Positions 54,155 through 63,954 of a stretch of 64,000 bases of DNA are shown piece after piece. The notes under the pieces were generated by a model, which was not told where the DNA came from, searched no databases, and saw nothing but the letters and a program-made list of their open reading frames with translations. Positions within the stretch are counted from its first letter, which is position 1; each line of letters opens with the position of its first letter. Position numbers and translations under genes: made by a program. Origin of the DNA: JAWLFI01 sp964627995 (GTDB taxonomy: Bacteria; Bacteroidota; Bacteroidia; Chitinophagales; Saprospiraceae); contig CAZVLN010000006.1 of NCBI GenBank assembly GCA_964627995.1, positions 30,906 to 94,905 on the forward strand. Direction: 5' to 3'.

Positions 54155-57100
54155 TTACCGAACCAGGGTGACGGACCCGCTTTCTTCAAAAAAGGCAGCC
54201 CCTTCGCAAGAAGTAGCCCTCCACTCCATGCGCCAAACATAAACACCTGTCCCCATTAAGCGGTCCTGAACGTATCCGTCCCAACCTATTTGAGGATCCC
54301 GAGATTCGAAACACAACTTGCCCCAACGGTCAAAAATTTGCAGCTGAAAGTCCGATATGGCTCCAACATCTGAAAAGGAAGGAAGGAACTCATCATTCAG
54401 GCCATCTTGATTGGGGCTAAAAACATTGGGTACGAAATGCTGCACTTCAGTGGAGTCGGGCTCAGGTCTCGCCCGAGCTAGAATCTCGAAGTCTTCACAA
54501 GCTGTACGCACCTGTAGGGTGTAAGTTCCCGGCTCCGATACCGATAAGCGCGGGCCGCGTGTGCCGTCTTGCCATTGCAAACTTAGGCCGGAACTATCGC
54601 CTGCCAGGTACTCAGCTACAAAATCTACCGCTGTTCCTTCGCAGGGGATTTCCACTTCCGGCACTTCGATCTGAATGGGCATTCGGCTGTCTATGACGAT
54701 GGTGTCCAGATAGTTGCAGCCCAAAGTATCCTGAAGCTCCAGTTCATAGCTGCCCGCTGCCAAATTACTCCAGTCCAACTGTATACTATCTATTCCTCCC
54801 ACGCGAACGATCTCCAGCTCACTGAGGGTGCGGTTGGCGAGGCTTATCTGAAGCTGACCATCCATCGACGAAGGACAAGCGGCTGCTGTACTCGTGCTGA
54901 CGCCCCAGTCCGCTTTTACGATGAGTTCTATAAAAAACCGAACATCGCAATTCAGATTGGGGAGTTGACCCACATATGAAAAAGTTGTGTCTTGCTGATA
55001 CCAGTTTCCATCTACCCGTATGGAATCTCCGGAACATATTTGAATTACACTGTCCACCCTAAATTCTGATTCGAAGGTCAGTGAGAACGCCACCGTGGAA
55101 TCACAGCCAAAAACATTGGTTAGGGACTCGTACACCGTGGTATCAGTAAAATAGTCCGTGCCTAGCACCTCTAAAGTATCTCCAACACAAGCCATTCGAC
55201 TGATTTGAGTCGTATCTCCTCCGGGCAAAAACTGCAGGTCGTAAATGGTTATTTCCGGACATTCTCCTATGATCTCGACAAGCTCCACCACGGTGTCCGT
55301 CAAATACGAAATCCCATCCAACACAATCGAGTCTCCACGACATGCGGTCAATGCTGTGCTATCCATAACAGGTGGACATTCTTGTAAAACGAAGGCAGGA
55401 ACTTCCACTAGCTGACCGCAATCGGAGACTTGTACACTATCCACTCCGATCACAACATTCCAATTTACAGGTAATGTTGAGGTGTCTAACTCTATGCGAT
55501 AGTCACCAAAGGCAACATCTTCAAAAACATACTCTCCAAAACTATCCGTTCCCGCAGTATCTGTTGTCAAACCATTTAATATTAATTGAATAGGGAGTCC
55601 GGAAAGAAGGGAGTCACCCATATTAAATAGGTTGTCATTATTGCGGTCTAAGAATACAAAGCCACTAACTTCACCGGCATCGTAAAAAATATCAAAGCGG
55701 ATGGAGTCAGTTTGCTGTTGGCAACCGAAACTGTTTTCAATGACCGCAGTATAGGTTCCTGAAGAGTCGATATTGACCTGAGTTAGGTCTGTGGGCGGAT
55801 TTTCCAATTGTCCGTTTCTGCGCCATTCTAATATGCGGCTATCTGATGAAAGAGGAAGACAAATTTCAGCCTGCCCACACTCCTGATAGCATCCGAGCGG
55901 GAAGAAACTAACATCGGGTAAAGGATGGATGAAGAAATTAGCGCTTTCCGCTTCACAACCAAAGGCATTTATGCCTGTGACTGAGTAGGCTTGAGCGGCG
56001 TTAGCGATGATACTTTCTCCGCTCTCACCGGTATTCCAATTATAACTGACATTCATCTGAGGGTTATCGACCCTGATCTCCACCATATCGCCCGAGCAAT
56101 AAGGGGGGGATTGACCGGAGGTCAACATGGGGATGTCCGGTTGCGGATGGACAAGTACAAAAACCTCATCTGACGCGGTGCAGTTGGTCAATGTGTCCGT
56201 CACAGTAAGTTCGAAAGGATAAAGCCCTTCATTTAGGATGGGGGCAGTAATTCCGTCATATCGAAGCGTAGGTACATTCCCGCCTACAGACCAGCTCAAT
56301 GTATAGTCTTCGAATGAACTGATCAGACGGATTTCCACTGCCTGACCCTGACAAACTTCAAGAGTATCTCCGCTATAACGCCCGCCGCCTTGAAGTGTGT
56401 TTGCGCGAATAAAAACATCCGGAGACGGTTCATAATCAATATCTATAGGACCTATTTCGCTCTGGCATCCATTATTATCGGTCACTTGTACGCTGTAAGG
56501 ACCCGGACGATCCGCTGTGATTTGTAGGTCAGTAGATCCCGTAGACCAAAGTAGATTGGCAAAGGTGCCGGGCACCGACAAGTCCACCCAGTCTCCAGCA
56601 CAAGCGGGAAGGTCGGGCTGCACGGTGATACTGTCCCCACCAGCATATGCATTAAATACCACTGTTTGCAGGCTATCCTGTGTACAGCCCAAGAGATCCT
56701 CTACAGTCAATTGGATATCGTAAGCACCTGCGCTGTCATAGCTGTAGCTGGCACGTGGACCAATAGCTTGTGCAGAATCTGGCAGGGGATTCCCAAAACG
56801 CCAGTCATAAAATTCTGCATTGCCCAGCGCTTCCACTTCGTATCGATCGTTGGCGCAAGCTATGCTGTCGCCCAGCCAGGAGGCGCTGGGGTTTGGAAAT
56901 ACAACGACATCGAGGGTGTCGAAAAGATTACAACCAGCCGAGGTTTCGATTTCAATGGTTGCTGAAAAGCTGTCAGCTACGGCATACCTAAAACTCGGCA
57001 TAACCTCTGATGACTGACTCCCCGGTGCTCCATCACCAAAATTCCACTCCACATTTGTGATAAACGCAGAAGCAATTAATTTGACATTTGGAGAAAATAC

Positions 57101-57259
57101 TGTGCTATCGCCTAAACAAGCCAGGCTGGAAGTGGCATCCAGCGTGCCGGGAACTTCTACGATGGTAGGATGTGGGCAAAAAACAGTCGTGTCCCCCATA
57201 GAATTTATACCTAAAGCAGAGTTGTACACCGTAAACTCTCCATTTTGACTCGCCGGGAA
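54155..57259 (-). CDS. Giant T9SS cargo protein with PKD/Ig modules and CHU_C domain, C-terminal part (up to the gap)
   Basis: The frame is open across this whole segment and enters the gap at 57259 (FPASQNGEF-TVYNSALG). The 1034 residues contain PKD-like modules (ITNVEWNFGDGAPG, FYDWRFGNPLPD), several Ig-like 'LWSTGSTDLQI' modules, and an SdrD/Cna-B-like module (GEVSGFVFLDRNNDNLFNMG). They end in a CHU_C/T9SS type B domain (VPNVFSPNQDGLNDEF, FDRWGKLCF, IGWDGYVQD). It is probably one gene with the part at 57360-59853. The apparent GTG start at 57229 is inside a module and not a true start. It is probably a surface adhesin or matrix protein. Confidence 0.85.
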   Translation of the reverse strand, partial: FPASQNGEFTVYNSALGINSMGDTTVFCPHPTIVEVPGTLDATSSLACLGDSTVFSPNVKLIASAFITNVEWNFGDGAPGSQSSEVMPSFRYAVADSFSATIEIETSAGCNLFDTLDVVVFPNPSASWLGDSIACANDRYEVEALGNAEFYDWRFGNPLPDSAQAIGPRASYSYDSAGAYDIQLTVEDLLGCTQDSLQTVVFNAYAGGDSITVQPDLPACAGDWVDLSVPGTFANLLWSTGSTDLQITADRPGPYSVQVTDNNGCQSEIGPIDIDYEPSPDVFIRANTLQGGGRYSGDTLEVCQGQAVEIRLISSFEDYTLSWSVGGNVPTLRYDGITAPILNEGLYPFELTVTDTLTNCTASDEVFVLVHPQPDIPMLTSGQSPPYCSGDMVEIRVDNPQMNVSYNWNTGESGESIIANAAQAYSVTGINAFGCEAESANFFIHPLPDVSFFPLGCYQECGQAEICLPLSSDSRILEWRRNGQLENPPTDLTQVNIDSSGTYTAVIENSFGCQQQTDSIRFDIFYDAGEVSGFVFLDRNNDNLFNMGDSLLSGLPIQLILNGLTTDTAGTDSFGEYVFEDVAFGDYRIELDTSTLPVNWNVVIGVDSVQVSDCGQLVEVPAFVLQECPPVMDSTALTACRGDSIVLDGISYLTDTVVELVEIIGECPEITIYDLQFLPGGDTTQISRMACVGDTLEVLGTDYFTDTTVYESLTNVFGCDSTVAFSLTFESEFRVDSVIQICSGDSIRVDGNWYQQDTTFSYVGQLPNLNCDVRFFIELIVKADWGVSTSTAAACPSSMDGQLQISLANRTLSELEIVRVGGIDSIQLDWSNLAAGSYELELQDTLGCNYLDTIVIDSRMPIQIEVPEVEIPCEGTAVDFVAEYLAGDSSGLSLQWQDGTRGPRLSVSEPGTYTLQVRTACEDFEILARARPEPDSTEVQHFVPNVFSPNQDGLNDEFLPSFSDVGAISDFQLQIFDRWGKLCFESRDPQIGWDGYVQDRLMGTGVYVWRMEWRATSCEGAAFFEESGSVTLVR

Positions 57260-57359
57260 NNNNNNNNNNNNNNNNNNNNNNNNNNNNNNNNNNNNNNNNN
57301 NNNNNNNNNNNNNNNNNNNNNNNNNNNNNNNNNNNNNNNNNNNNNNNNNNNNNNNNNNN
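57260..57359. other. Assembly gap (100 N)
   Basis: A run of exactly 100 N sits inside one Ig-like module. The frame before the gap leaves one extra base (57360), and after the gap the frame starts exactly at 57259. A single continuous gene therefore needs a true gap of 2 modulo 3 bases. As 100 is 1 modulo 3, the printed length is a placeholder and the true size is unknown. Confidence 0.99.
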
Positions 57360-59853
57360 TATTGACAGTAACCGAATCCACATTTTCTGCAATCAGCGTA
57401 CTATCGCGATACCAGGCCAAATCCAGACCGGTGGTATCAGCTACATCGTGCTCAAGGGTGGCTTGCCCCCCATTGCAAAATATGGGCGAGTTAAGGGAGG
57501 TAATACGCGGACGCACGAAGTCTGAAAATGGAATGCTAAAAGCAGTCCTGCTCTCACAGCCAAAGGCATTGCTCACCACGAGCATATTTCGCTGCCCTCT
57601 GCGCAATTCCGTTTGGTTGGAGGTAGAAATTAAAAGGCCATTTTCGTACCAATATATCGAATCGTACAACGTCCCATCCACTTCTCGAGTGGTCAGGTCG
57701 ATTCCACAACCCACCGCCTCTAATGCACCTAAGTCTATGGGCGGCGGACTCAAAATAGTCACTTCTTTCACGGCTGTTTGGCCACAAACCGAAGCTGTGA
57801 CTTCAACCACGCCGGCTTCAGAAAATAAAATCCGAATACTGTCTCGACCGATGAGATCAGTAATACGTGCACCGGAATTCGTGCTAAGGGTCCAGTCTAC
57901 ATTGTCGGATAACATTTCTTCCAAATGAAAAATCCCCTCCAGGCCTCTGCACAAGGTGTCGGGGCCAGCAATAGATATCGCTGTTATATCTTCAATAGGT
58001 ATTTCGCTTACCTCACTGGTACAGCCAGTCTCTGCCGATCTGAAAAAAGTGAGTAGTCTTTTATTTACTCCGCCCTGCCAGGATTGTCGAATGGGGTTCC
58101 CGCTTTGAAATGTCGAGTCTGTTCCCTCAATGGCGATCCATTCGCGCACTGCTCCCGGAGGTGTTGCTTGCTCTCCGTCGTACCAATAAAAACTGCCCGG
58201 ACAGATGGTATCTGCGCCCAATATATCGCCAACTGCCGGTACTGCCGGTAGTATGACCACTGATATTTCCAGGCTGGATTCACAATAGGTATCTGATTGA
58301 GGGCGTGCCTCAAGTGTATATCGACCGGCTTGTGAGAAGGAGAAGTTATAATCGGCGAGTGCAGTAGATGTGGAGTCTATCACAGCCCCGGTGGGCGACC
58401 TTAGAATCCAAAAGCTGGGCACGGGTGCTCCACTCGAGCTGGTTTCCCACTGTCCCTCTGTTCCAAAACAAAGGGTGCTTGGCCCCTCCACGATGAAGGG
58501 ATCGGTTCGATTTACCCAAAGCGTATCTCGTTGTAGACACCCCCGTGTACAGTCGTCCATTTCTATGGCTACAAACGGATCGGAGGTAAAACTATTAAAG
58601 GTGACTTGAACGGATCGCGTTTCCGTAGAGCCCTGGATGGTACCACCCCGTGCGCTCCAATTAAAGTTCGTCCCATCCCTGGCCGGAACCCGGTAAGTGT
58701 ATACCTGCCCCGGACAGACTTCAATCCGTCCAGCAATTTGTGTGTCTGCCCCAAGAATTTGAATGTTTTCGCGAGCGGGTGCGGGGCAGGCATCCGCGCA
58801 ATCGTGTTCGAGTTCTATCCAGCCTTCACTTCCTCCTGTCCAGATCACCTCCATAAAATGATCATCCGTTCCACCCCCATTTACGATCGTTCCGTTACCC
58901 TCAATTCGCCATTGATAAGGGGCGCAGCCCAGTTGCGTTTCGTAAAAGGCGGTATCCCCGGCACATACCGAGCTCACACATTGGATTTCAGGGATGGGCG
59001 TGGGATTGACCCGGATTTTAATCGTTTTTTCATCGGGGCAGCTACAGTCGAAGCCAGCTGACAAGGTCAACTCAAATTCGCCCGGTGTTCCAAAGCGGTA
59101 TCTGAACACTTCCGCATCGCCTGAAGGCCCGGTAGAAAGCCCCCAACTGATTACCGGCGCATCCGAAGCATTATCGAAATGGACAAGCTGCCCCTGGCAG
59201 ACCTCAATAGAGTCTTCAATAATACCAAATTCGGTACTTGCTATTTGAGCCGTAGGCGGAGCAATAATCGAGATACATTTTCCACCTTCTGTCAAACAGC
59301 GATCGCCAGCGGTTCCGAAATAACTGATAAATACATTACCGGTTACAGAGTCTAGTAGGAGGGTAATTGAATTGTTTGTAGATGAAACAATCTCCGCGGG
59401 CCCGAATGCACTCCATTCTATCGTGTCGAATACTATATCCCTGACTTCCAGGGTAATTTCCTGCCCATAGCAAACGGACACGCAATTTTGGTCCACCAAC
59501 CACTGCGAAGGACAGCCCGGTGACCCAACAATCTCAAGAATAGGATCCGTAAATCCTTCGGAGAATACCTCTAAAGTTTGGGCTCCGCTTCCGGGTCCGG
59601 ATGCATTAAATATTATTGTATAGCTGCCGGATTCTGAGAAGCACACTTCTATTAATGAGCTATCAGCCGAGAATGTAAAGGAAACCGGCATATTATTTGG
59701 ATCTAGCACCTCAAGAGTTGAGTTTGGGCCCAGGGAGGGAATGCGATAGGTGTAACATTGGTCTTGACAGACCCGAGTGGGACCCTCCAGATCCTGGCCA
59801 AACATAAATAGCGGAAGAAGATAGCAAATACAGGTAAAAAATATAATTCTCAT
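57360..59853 (-). CDS. Giant T9SS cargo protein, N-terminal part (before the gap)
   Basis: About 831 codons from ATG 59853 to the gap. It has a signal peptide (FFTCICYLLPLFMFGQ). The module sequence is then a string of Ig/PKD-like repeats separated by Cys-rich turns: VCQDQCYTYRIP, ISIAGPDTLCRGLEGIF and similar 'GADTICPGSFYWYDG' openings, with repeated short motifs such as VCAGDTAFYE. Many cysteine pairs suggest disulfides outside the cell. No C-terminal domain is in this part, and it continues in frame-compatible style after the gap, so it should be read with 54155-57259. Confidence 0.82.
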
Positions 59854-60176
59854 AACTGAATGGGTAAACTAAGGTGTCGACTAAAAATTTAGAGGCCGTG
59901 AAAACGAAAAAGGCTGCTTGGCAAGCATGTAAAATTTCAAATTACCCTGCGGAGGAAATTGAAATTTATGGAAAAAGGTAAAAAACCCATTCCCCAAAGA
60001 ATAGGCTACACACCCTAATAACTCTGGAAAAGATAGCTGAATTCCATTATCTTTCCGAAAATATTCGATTTTATTTAGCGCCTGATGCAGCGCTTTGGGC
60101 ATAAGTTGTTTTATATAAGCAGAGTCAGGATCCAATACTCAACGTAAAACAAATACTCACGAAAAACAAAGAACCC
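59854..60176. other. Intergenic region between divergent giant-protein and lipoprotein-sigma genes
   Basis: About 320 bases separate the two divergent starts. I find no clear TAnnTTTG box for either gene. An 84-codon minus-strand frame (59881-60135) has no recognised features and is not called. Confidence 0.5.
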
Positions 60177-61973
60177 ATGATACATTTGAAAAATAAGACT
60201 TTGCTTCTTCTCAGCCTTCTGGCATTTGCTCTGTTGTCCAGTTGCGTAGAGGAAATAGATTTAGAGCAAGAAGACATTACTAATGTGACCCCTAAAGAAA
60301 TCATAAAAACGAGTCTTTATGGGAAAGTAATAGACGAGGATAATCAAATTTTGGCTAATGCTCAAGTCACCCTGCAAACAGCCGAGGGCTCAGAGACTAC
60401 CACTACGAACGACAAAGGGCAGTTTGAATTTTTCAATGTGCGAGTAAAAGGCTCTTCCGCTTTTGTGAAAGTATCTGTAAATGGCAAATTCGATGGATTT
60501 CGTCGAGCGGATGTGATCAAAAACAGATTGAACTATACCGAGATAAAAATGCTAGACCGGGTCATCGTAGGTACTATTGATGCTCAATCCGGAGGAGCAG
60601 TTTCAACCGCCTCGGGCGCTCAAGTCCGCTTGCCTGCAAACGGAGTCGTAAGTCAAAACGGTCAGTCTTATTCAGGATCCATCTCAGTTGCTATGCAATG
60701 GATAGACCCTACCGCCGAAGATTTATATCAAAGAATTGTGGGGGACCTTAGCGGTATTGATGCGACGGGCAACGAAGTCGTTTTGGGAACCTTTGGTATG
60801 ATGACGGTAGAGTTATCAGATGATCAGGGAAATGAATTACAGCTGGCCGATGATGCACGAGCTGAATTAACCTGGCCCGTACCCAGTGAGCGGTTAAGCA
60901 ATGCCCCACAAACCATACCCGTATGGTCTTACGATGAAAATTTGGGGACATGGATCGAAGAGGAACTTGCTACCCAAGATGGCAATACATTTACCGGTGA
61001 AGTAGGGCACTTTAGCTCATGGAATCTCGACTGGAAGGGGCCCACTATCGAAGTTTCGGGTAAAGTAACGTATAATGGGAGTCCCGGAAACATTGTTTCA
61101 ACGTTTAGAGTGCATGTTCAAAGCCCGCTCTTTGGGTCCCGTGGTGGATTTTTATTGGCGGATGGAGAGTTTTTGTTTCTTAGGTTTCCGGCCGATGAGG
61201 TCTTTGATCTCATTATTTACAATATTTGTGGCGATGTAATCTACCAGGAAACCTATGGTCCTTTTAACCAAAATACAGACTTGGGTGTAATTGACATCAA
61301 TAATATCACCATTGAGGAAACGGCTGTTACCGGTGTGGCTTTGGATTGTGATATGAACCCTATTGAAAATGCTCAAGTTCAACTCGAAACCGAATCGGAT
61401 GTTTATTACTTGAATAGTACAGCAGCTGATGGAACATTTGATTTTACCGTTCCTTTCTGCGGAAATGCAGTAGATGCCTCAGTATATATCATCGATCCCG
61501 ATGAAATGTTGGTATCTGCACCACAAAACTTTACTGTTACTTCCTCAGGAGATATTGATCTGGGCAATATTGCAGTATGTGATCAAGCCGCTGTGTTTTT
61601 CGAATATACCATAGATACCTTTGAACGGTTTTACACGCCTCCAAATGGATTTCCCTATTATTCTACGAACCCACAAAATGGAGATCGATTAGGCGTAGAA
61701 GGTTCTGAGTTTGTTCAATTCTCGTTGGATGGTAATATTACAGGTCTGGGTAGCTATTCCACGCTTAATCACTTCCTAATGCTTGAAGAAGGAAACACTG
61801 TCGTACAATTTTTGAATACCAACCCACCTGACATGACCATAGAAATTACGGAATATTCAGATATTCCCGGTGAGCATATTGGCGGTAATTTTTCAGGGAC
61901 CGTAAATAGAGACACTGTCGGTAGTGGAAGCATGGAAAATATTACAGGAGCATTCAGAATTGAAATCCGGTAA
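60177..61973 (+). CDS. Lipoprotein with carboxypeptidase-regulatory-like domains
   Basis: The 598-residue lipoprotein (signal LLSLLAFALLSSC, Cys23) has two modules with the CarboxypepD_reg pattern, the first SLYGKVIDEDNQILANAQVTL with TNDKGQFEF, the second VTGVALDCDMNPIENAQVQL with AADGTFDFTV. A middle beta-rich region follows the first module (GTFGMMTVELSDDQGNEL and a WPVPSE segment). The function is unknown. It is the first gene of an operon with the ECF sigma gene, whose start is two bases after its stop. It may be a signal or ligand-binding part of the same pathway. Confidence 0.82.
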   Translation: MIHLKNKTLLLLSLLAFALLSSCVEEIDLEQEDITNVTPKEIIKTSLYGKVIDEDNQILANAQVTLQTAEGSETTTTNDKGQFEFFNVRVKGSSAFVKVSVNGKFDGFRRADVIKNRLNYTEIKMLDRVIVGTIDAQSGGAVSTASGAQVRLPANGVVSQNGQSYSGSISVAMQWIDPTAEDLYQRIVGDLSGIDATGNEVVLGTFGMMTVELSDDQGNELQLADDARAELTWPVPSERLSNAPQTIPVWSYDENLGTWIEEELATQDGNTFTGEVGHFSSWNLDWKGPTIEVSGKVTYNGSPGNIVSTFRVHVQSPLFGSRGGFLLADGEFLFLRFPADEVFDLIIYNICGDVIYQETYGPFNQNTDLGVIDINNITIEETAVTGVALDCDMNPIENAQVQLETESDVYYLNSTAADGTFDFTVPFCGNAVDASVYIIDPDEMLVSAPQNFTVTSSGDIDLGNIAVCDQAAVFFEYTIDTFERFYTPPNGFPYYSTNPQNGDRLGVEGSEFVQFSLDGNITGLGSYSTLNHFLMLEEGNTVVQFLNTNPPDMTIEITEYSDIPGEHIGGNFSGTVNRDTVGSGSMENITGAFRIEIR

Positions 61974-61975
61974 GG

Positions 61976-62521
61976 TTGGAATTAAATAGAATCATAGAAG
62001 AATGCAAAAATAACGATAGAAGAGCGCAGAAAGCGCTCTTCTATCACTATGCGGGGATGTCTATGAGCGTTGCACGCAGATATGTCGGGGCTGCTGCCGT
62101 AGCCCAGGACATTGTGCAAGAAAGTATGATTCGCGTATTTGACCAACTATCCAAGGTAGAATTCCGAAACGAGGCGGAATTTGGAGGGTGGATCAGTAAA
62201 ATTACTTCCCGGGAAGCTATTCGCTGGTTGAAAAAGCAAAAGCGGTTTGTTTTCCAGGAAGAAATAAATGCTGAGATGTTCGAACCGACCTCACCTCAAA
62301 CCGATCAATTTGAAAAAGAGGAGCTGTTGGGTATGTTAATGAAGTTACCTGAAGGCTATCGCGCTGTTTTCAACCTCTATGTGATCGAAGAGTATAGCCA
62401 CAGAGAGATTGGCCAGTTGCTCGATATCACCCCTTCTGCTTCGCGCTCGCAACTTACCCGAGCTAGAGCGCAGATTCAAAAAATGATGAATCAAAAAAAA
62501 GCTTATGAAAAAGTCAGCTAA
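61976..62521 (+). CDS. ECF-type RNA polymerase sigma factor
   Basis: The 181-residue protein is an ECF sigma-70: region 2 reads RAQKALFYHYAGMSMSVARR with VAQDIVQESMIRVF, and region 4 reads LPEGYRAVFNLYVIEEYSHR with EIGQLLDITPSASRSQLTRA. The start is TTG at 61976, because the conserved N-terminus (ELNRIIEECKNNDRRAQ) begins there and no in-frame ATG precedes it. The start lies two bases after the lipoprotein stop, and the end overlaps the barrel protein gene by 17 bases, so the three are translationally coupled. An A-run of eight (62493-62500) lies just before the next start. Confidence 0.93.
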   Translation: MELNRIIEECKNNDRRAQKALFYHYAGMSMSVARRYVGAAAVAQDIVQESMIRVFDQLSKVEFRNEAEFGGWISKITSREAIRWLKKQKRFVFQEEINAEMFEPTSPQTDQFEKEELLGMLMKLPEGYRAVFNLYVIEEYSHREIGQLLDITPSASRSQLTRARAQIQKMMNQKKAYEKVS

Positions 62522-63818
62522 TTCAATAGACCAGTCCTTCAAAGATAGCTTTCAAGGGGCTAGTGAAGCCATCGATGCCGATGCCTTATGGCCCTACGTC
62601 GAGAATCAACTTACCGAGGAAGAGAATAAGGGATTTTTCCTTTATTTCGTGCTCGCTATCATTCTGCTACTTACTGCTTTAGCTGCCTGGTTCTGGATTC
62701 CACAAGCTCAGGGGGATGTGGCTCTTCGTACAAAGTCGCACCCCATTCTTAGCGAACAAAATACCATACAAATTGAAAAATCGACCGTTCTTCCTTCAGT
62801 GGAGAAGAGCACGCTTTATGCTGATTCAGACCTTTCATCAACACTATCCACTCCTAGTACTCAACTCCCTGCCGCCTATCAGGCTTCTCAGGAGATCTTA
62901 CCAGCAGGAGAGGTCGAAGTTGTGACCCAATCATCTGATTTAACTGACTATACGGCACGATCTATTCAAATTCCTAAAGGAGGCATTCCCACAATTCCTT
63001 CCCTTCTTCTTCAAAATTTAGGGCAATCGGTACCCCAGATTGAATTGATGGCCGGTGATCCCAAGTGGAGTCGCTGCAATGATAAGCGGTCGTTAGATAT
63101 TGGTTTTTTGCTTGAGGGATATGCTTTCGGAGGTGTTCCCCTGCTTTCCACTTCCTTGAGTAATAATTTCGATATCGACTATCAAAACTTTCTCCAATCC
63201 TGGGACCAATCAGAATCGGCAGTATCTACCTTTTCCGGAGGTTTGCTCATTGGTTTAGAGGCCAAATGGGGCGGATCGATAAGTACGGGATTCGAATATC
63301 AGCAGATTCAAAATCGGTTTCATCAAGAACAGCGCATTTTAGAGCGTGTTACGATTTATGATGAAATGGCCTACTTCTTCATTGACTCTAACAATAATCG
63401 GGTATATGTGGCTGATTCCGTTACTACGACGCGGACCTACACCCGGGAAATACAAACTGCGAAAACACATACGCTGATAAATGTGCCCGTACTGCTCGGA
63501 TATCATCGTCAGATTGGAAAGTTTCGATACGGCCTTATCGGAGGTGTCAATTTCCATTTGCGAAATGAATTTACCGGGAAAGCACTGGATGCATCTGGAC
63601 AAGTCATCGATGCCAGCACCGACAATATATACCGCAAGGATTTAAATGTGAGTATTATCGGGGGACTTGACGCTGGGTATATGGTGCAAGAGGGCCTGGA
63701 AATATATGTAAGTCCACGTTTTCGGTTTCAAAGTGATTCCTGGCTAAATGCAGATCATCCCCTTATCTCAAAAATTCAACTCGTGGGTTTGCAAGCTGGT
63801 GTTCGTCTACACTTGTAA
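62505..63818 (+). CDS. Trans-envelope protein: cytoplasmic segment, one transmembrane helix, linker and outer-membrane beta-barrel
   Basis: The 437-residue protein begins with a soluble region of about 43 residues (FKDSFQGASEAIDADALWPY), like anti-sigma or related N-terminal segments. One helix follows (44-65, FFLYFVLAIILLLTALAAWF), then a Ser/Thr/Gln-rich linker (about 66-190). The C-terminal part (about 195-437) has alternating beta strands such as TFSGGLLIGLEAKWGGSIST and ends in GLQAGVRLHL, in the style of PorT-like or OmpW-like barrels. If correct, the protein reaches from cytoplasm to outer membrane. It overlaps the sigma gene by 17 bases, which suggests it regulates that sigma factor. 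Function is inferred from position and architecture. Confidence 0.78.
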   Translation: MKKSANSIDQSFKDSFQGASEAIDADALWPYVENQLTEEENKGFFLYFVLAIILLLTALAAWFWIPQAQGDVALRTKSHPILSEQNTIQIEKSTVLPSVEKSTLYADSDLSSTLSTPSTQLPAAYQASQEILPAGEVEVVTQSSDLTDYTARSIQIPKGGIPTIPSLLLQNLGQSVPQIELMAGDPKWSRCNDKRSLDIGFLLEGYAFGGVPLLSTSLSNNFDIDYQNFLQSWDQSESAVSTFSGGLLIGLEAKWGGSISTGFEYQQIQNRFHQEQRILERVTIYDEMAYFFIDSNNNRVYVADSVTTTRTYTREIQTAKTHTLINVPVLLGYHRQIGKFRYGLIGGVNFHLRNEFTGKALDASGQVIDASTDNIYRKDLNVSIIGGLDAGYMVQEGLEIYVSPRFRFQSDSWLNADHPLISKIQLVGLQAGVRLHL

Positions 63819-63918
63819 AACAAACTCATCACGACTGGAATCCTATGCCACTGAAAATTGTTTTTGAATGACAAATCAGAGTCTTTCAAAGGTAAAGCAT
63901 CAAGATGTACCGTGATAT

Positions 63919-63954
63919 TAAGGCAAGTCAACTACCCAATTTGCCTTAGTTTTT
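63919..63954 (+). terminator. Intrinsic terminator of the lipoprotein-sigma-barrel operon
   Basis: TAAGGCAA (63919-63926) pairs with TTGCCTTA (63941-63948) over 8 base pairs, followed by GTTTTTAATT. It is about 100 bases past the barrel stop. Confidence 0.65.

Noticed and set aside
57211..57229. GTG at 57229 as start of a separate giant protein
   Set aside because: The frame is open upstream into the gap and continues the same module, so the codon is internal.
59881..60135. An 84-codon minus-strand frame between the giant protein and lipoprotein genes
   Set aside because: No signal peptide, domain or clear promoter. The sequence is in an intergenic region and lacks coding character.
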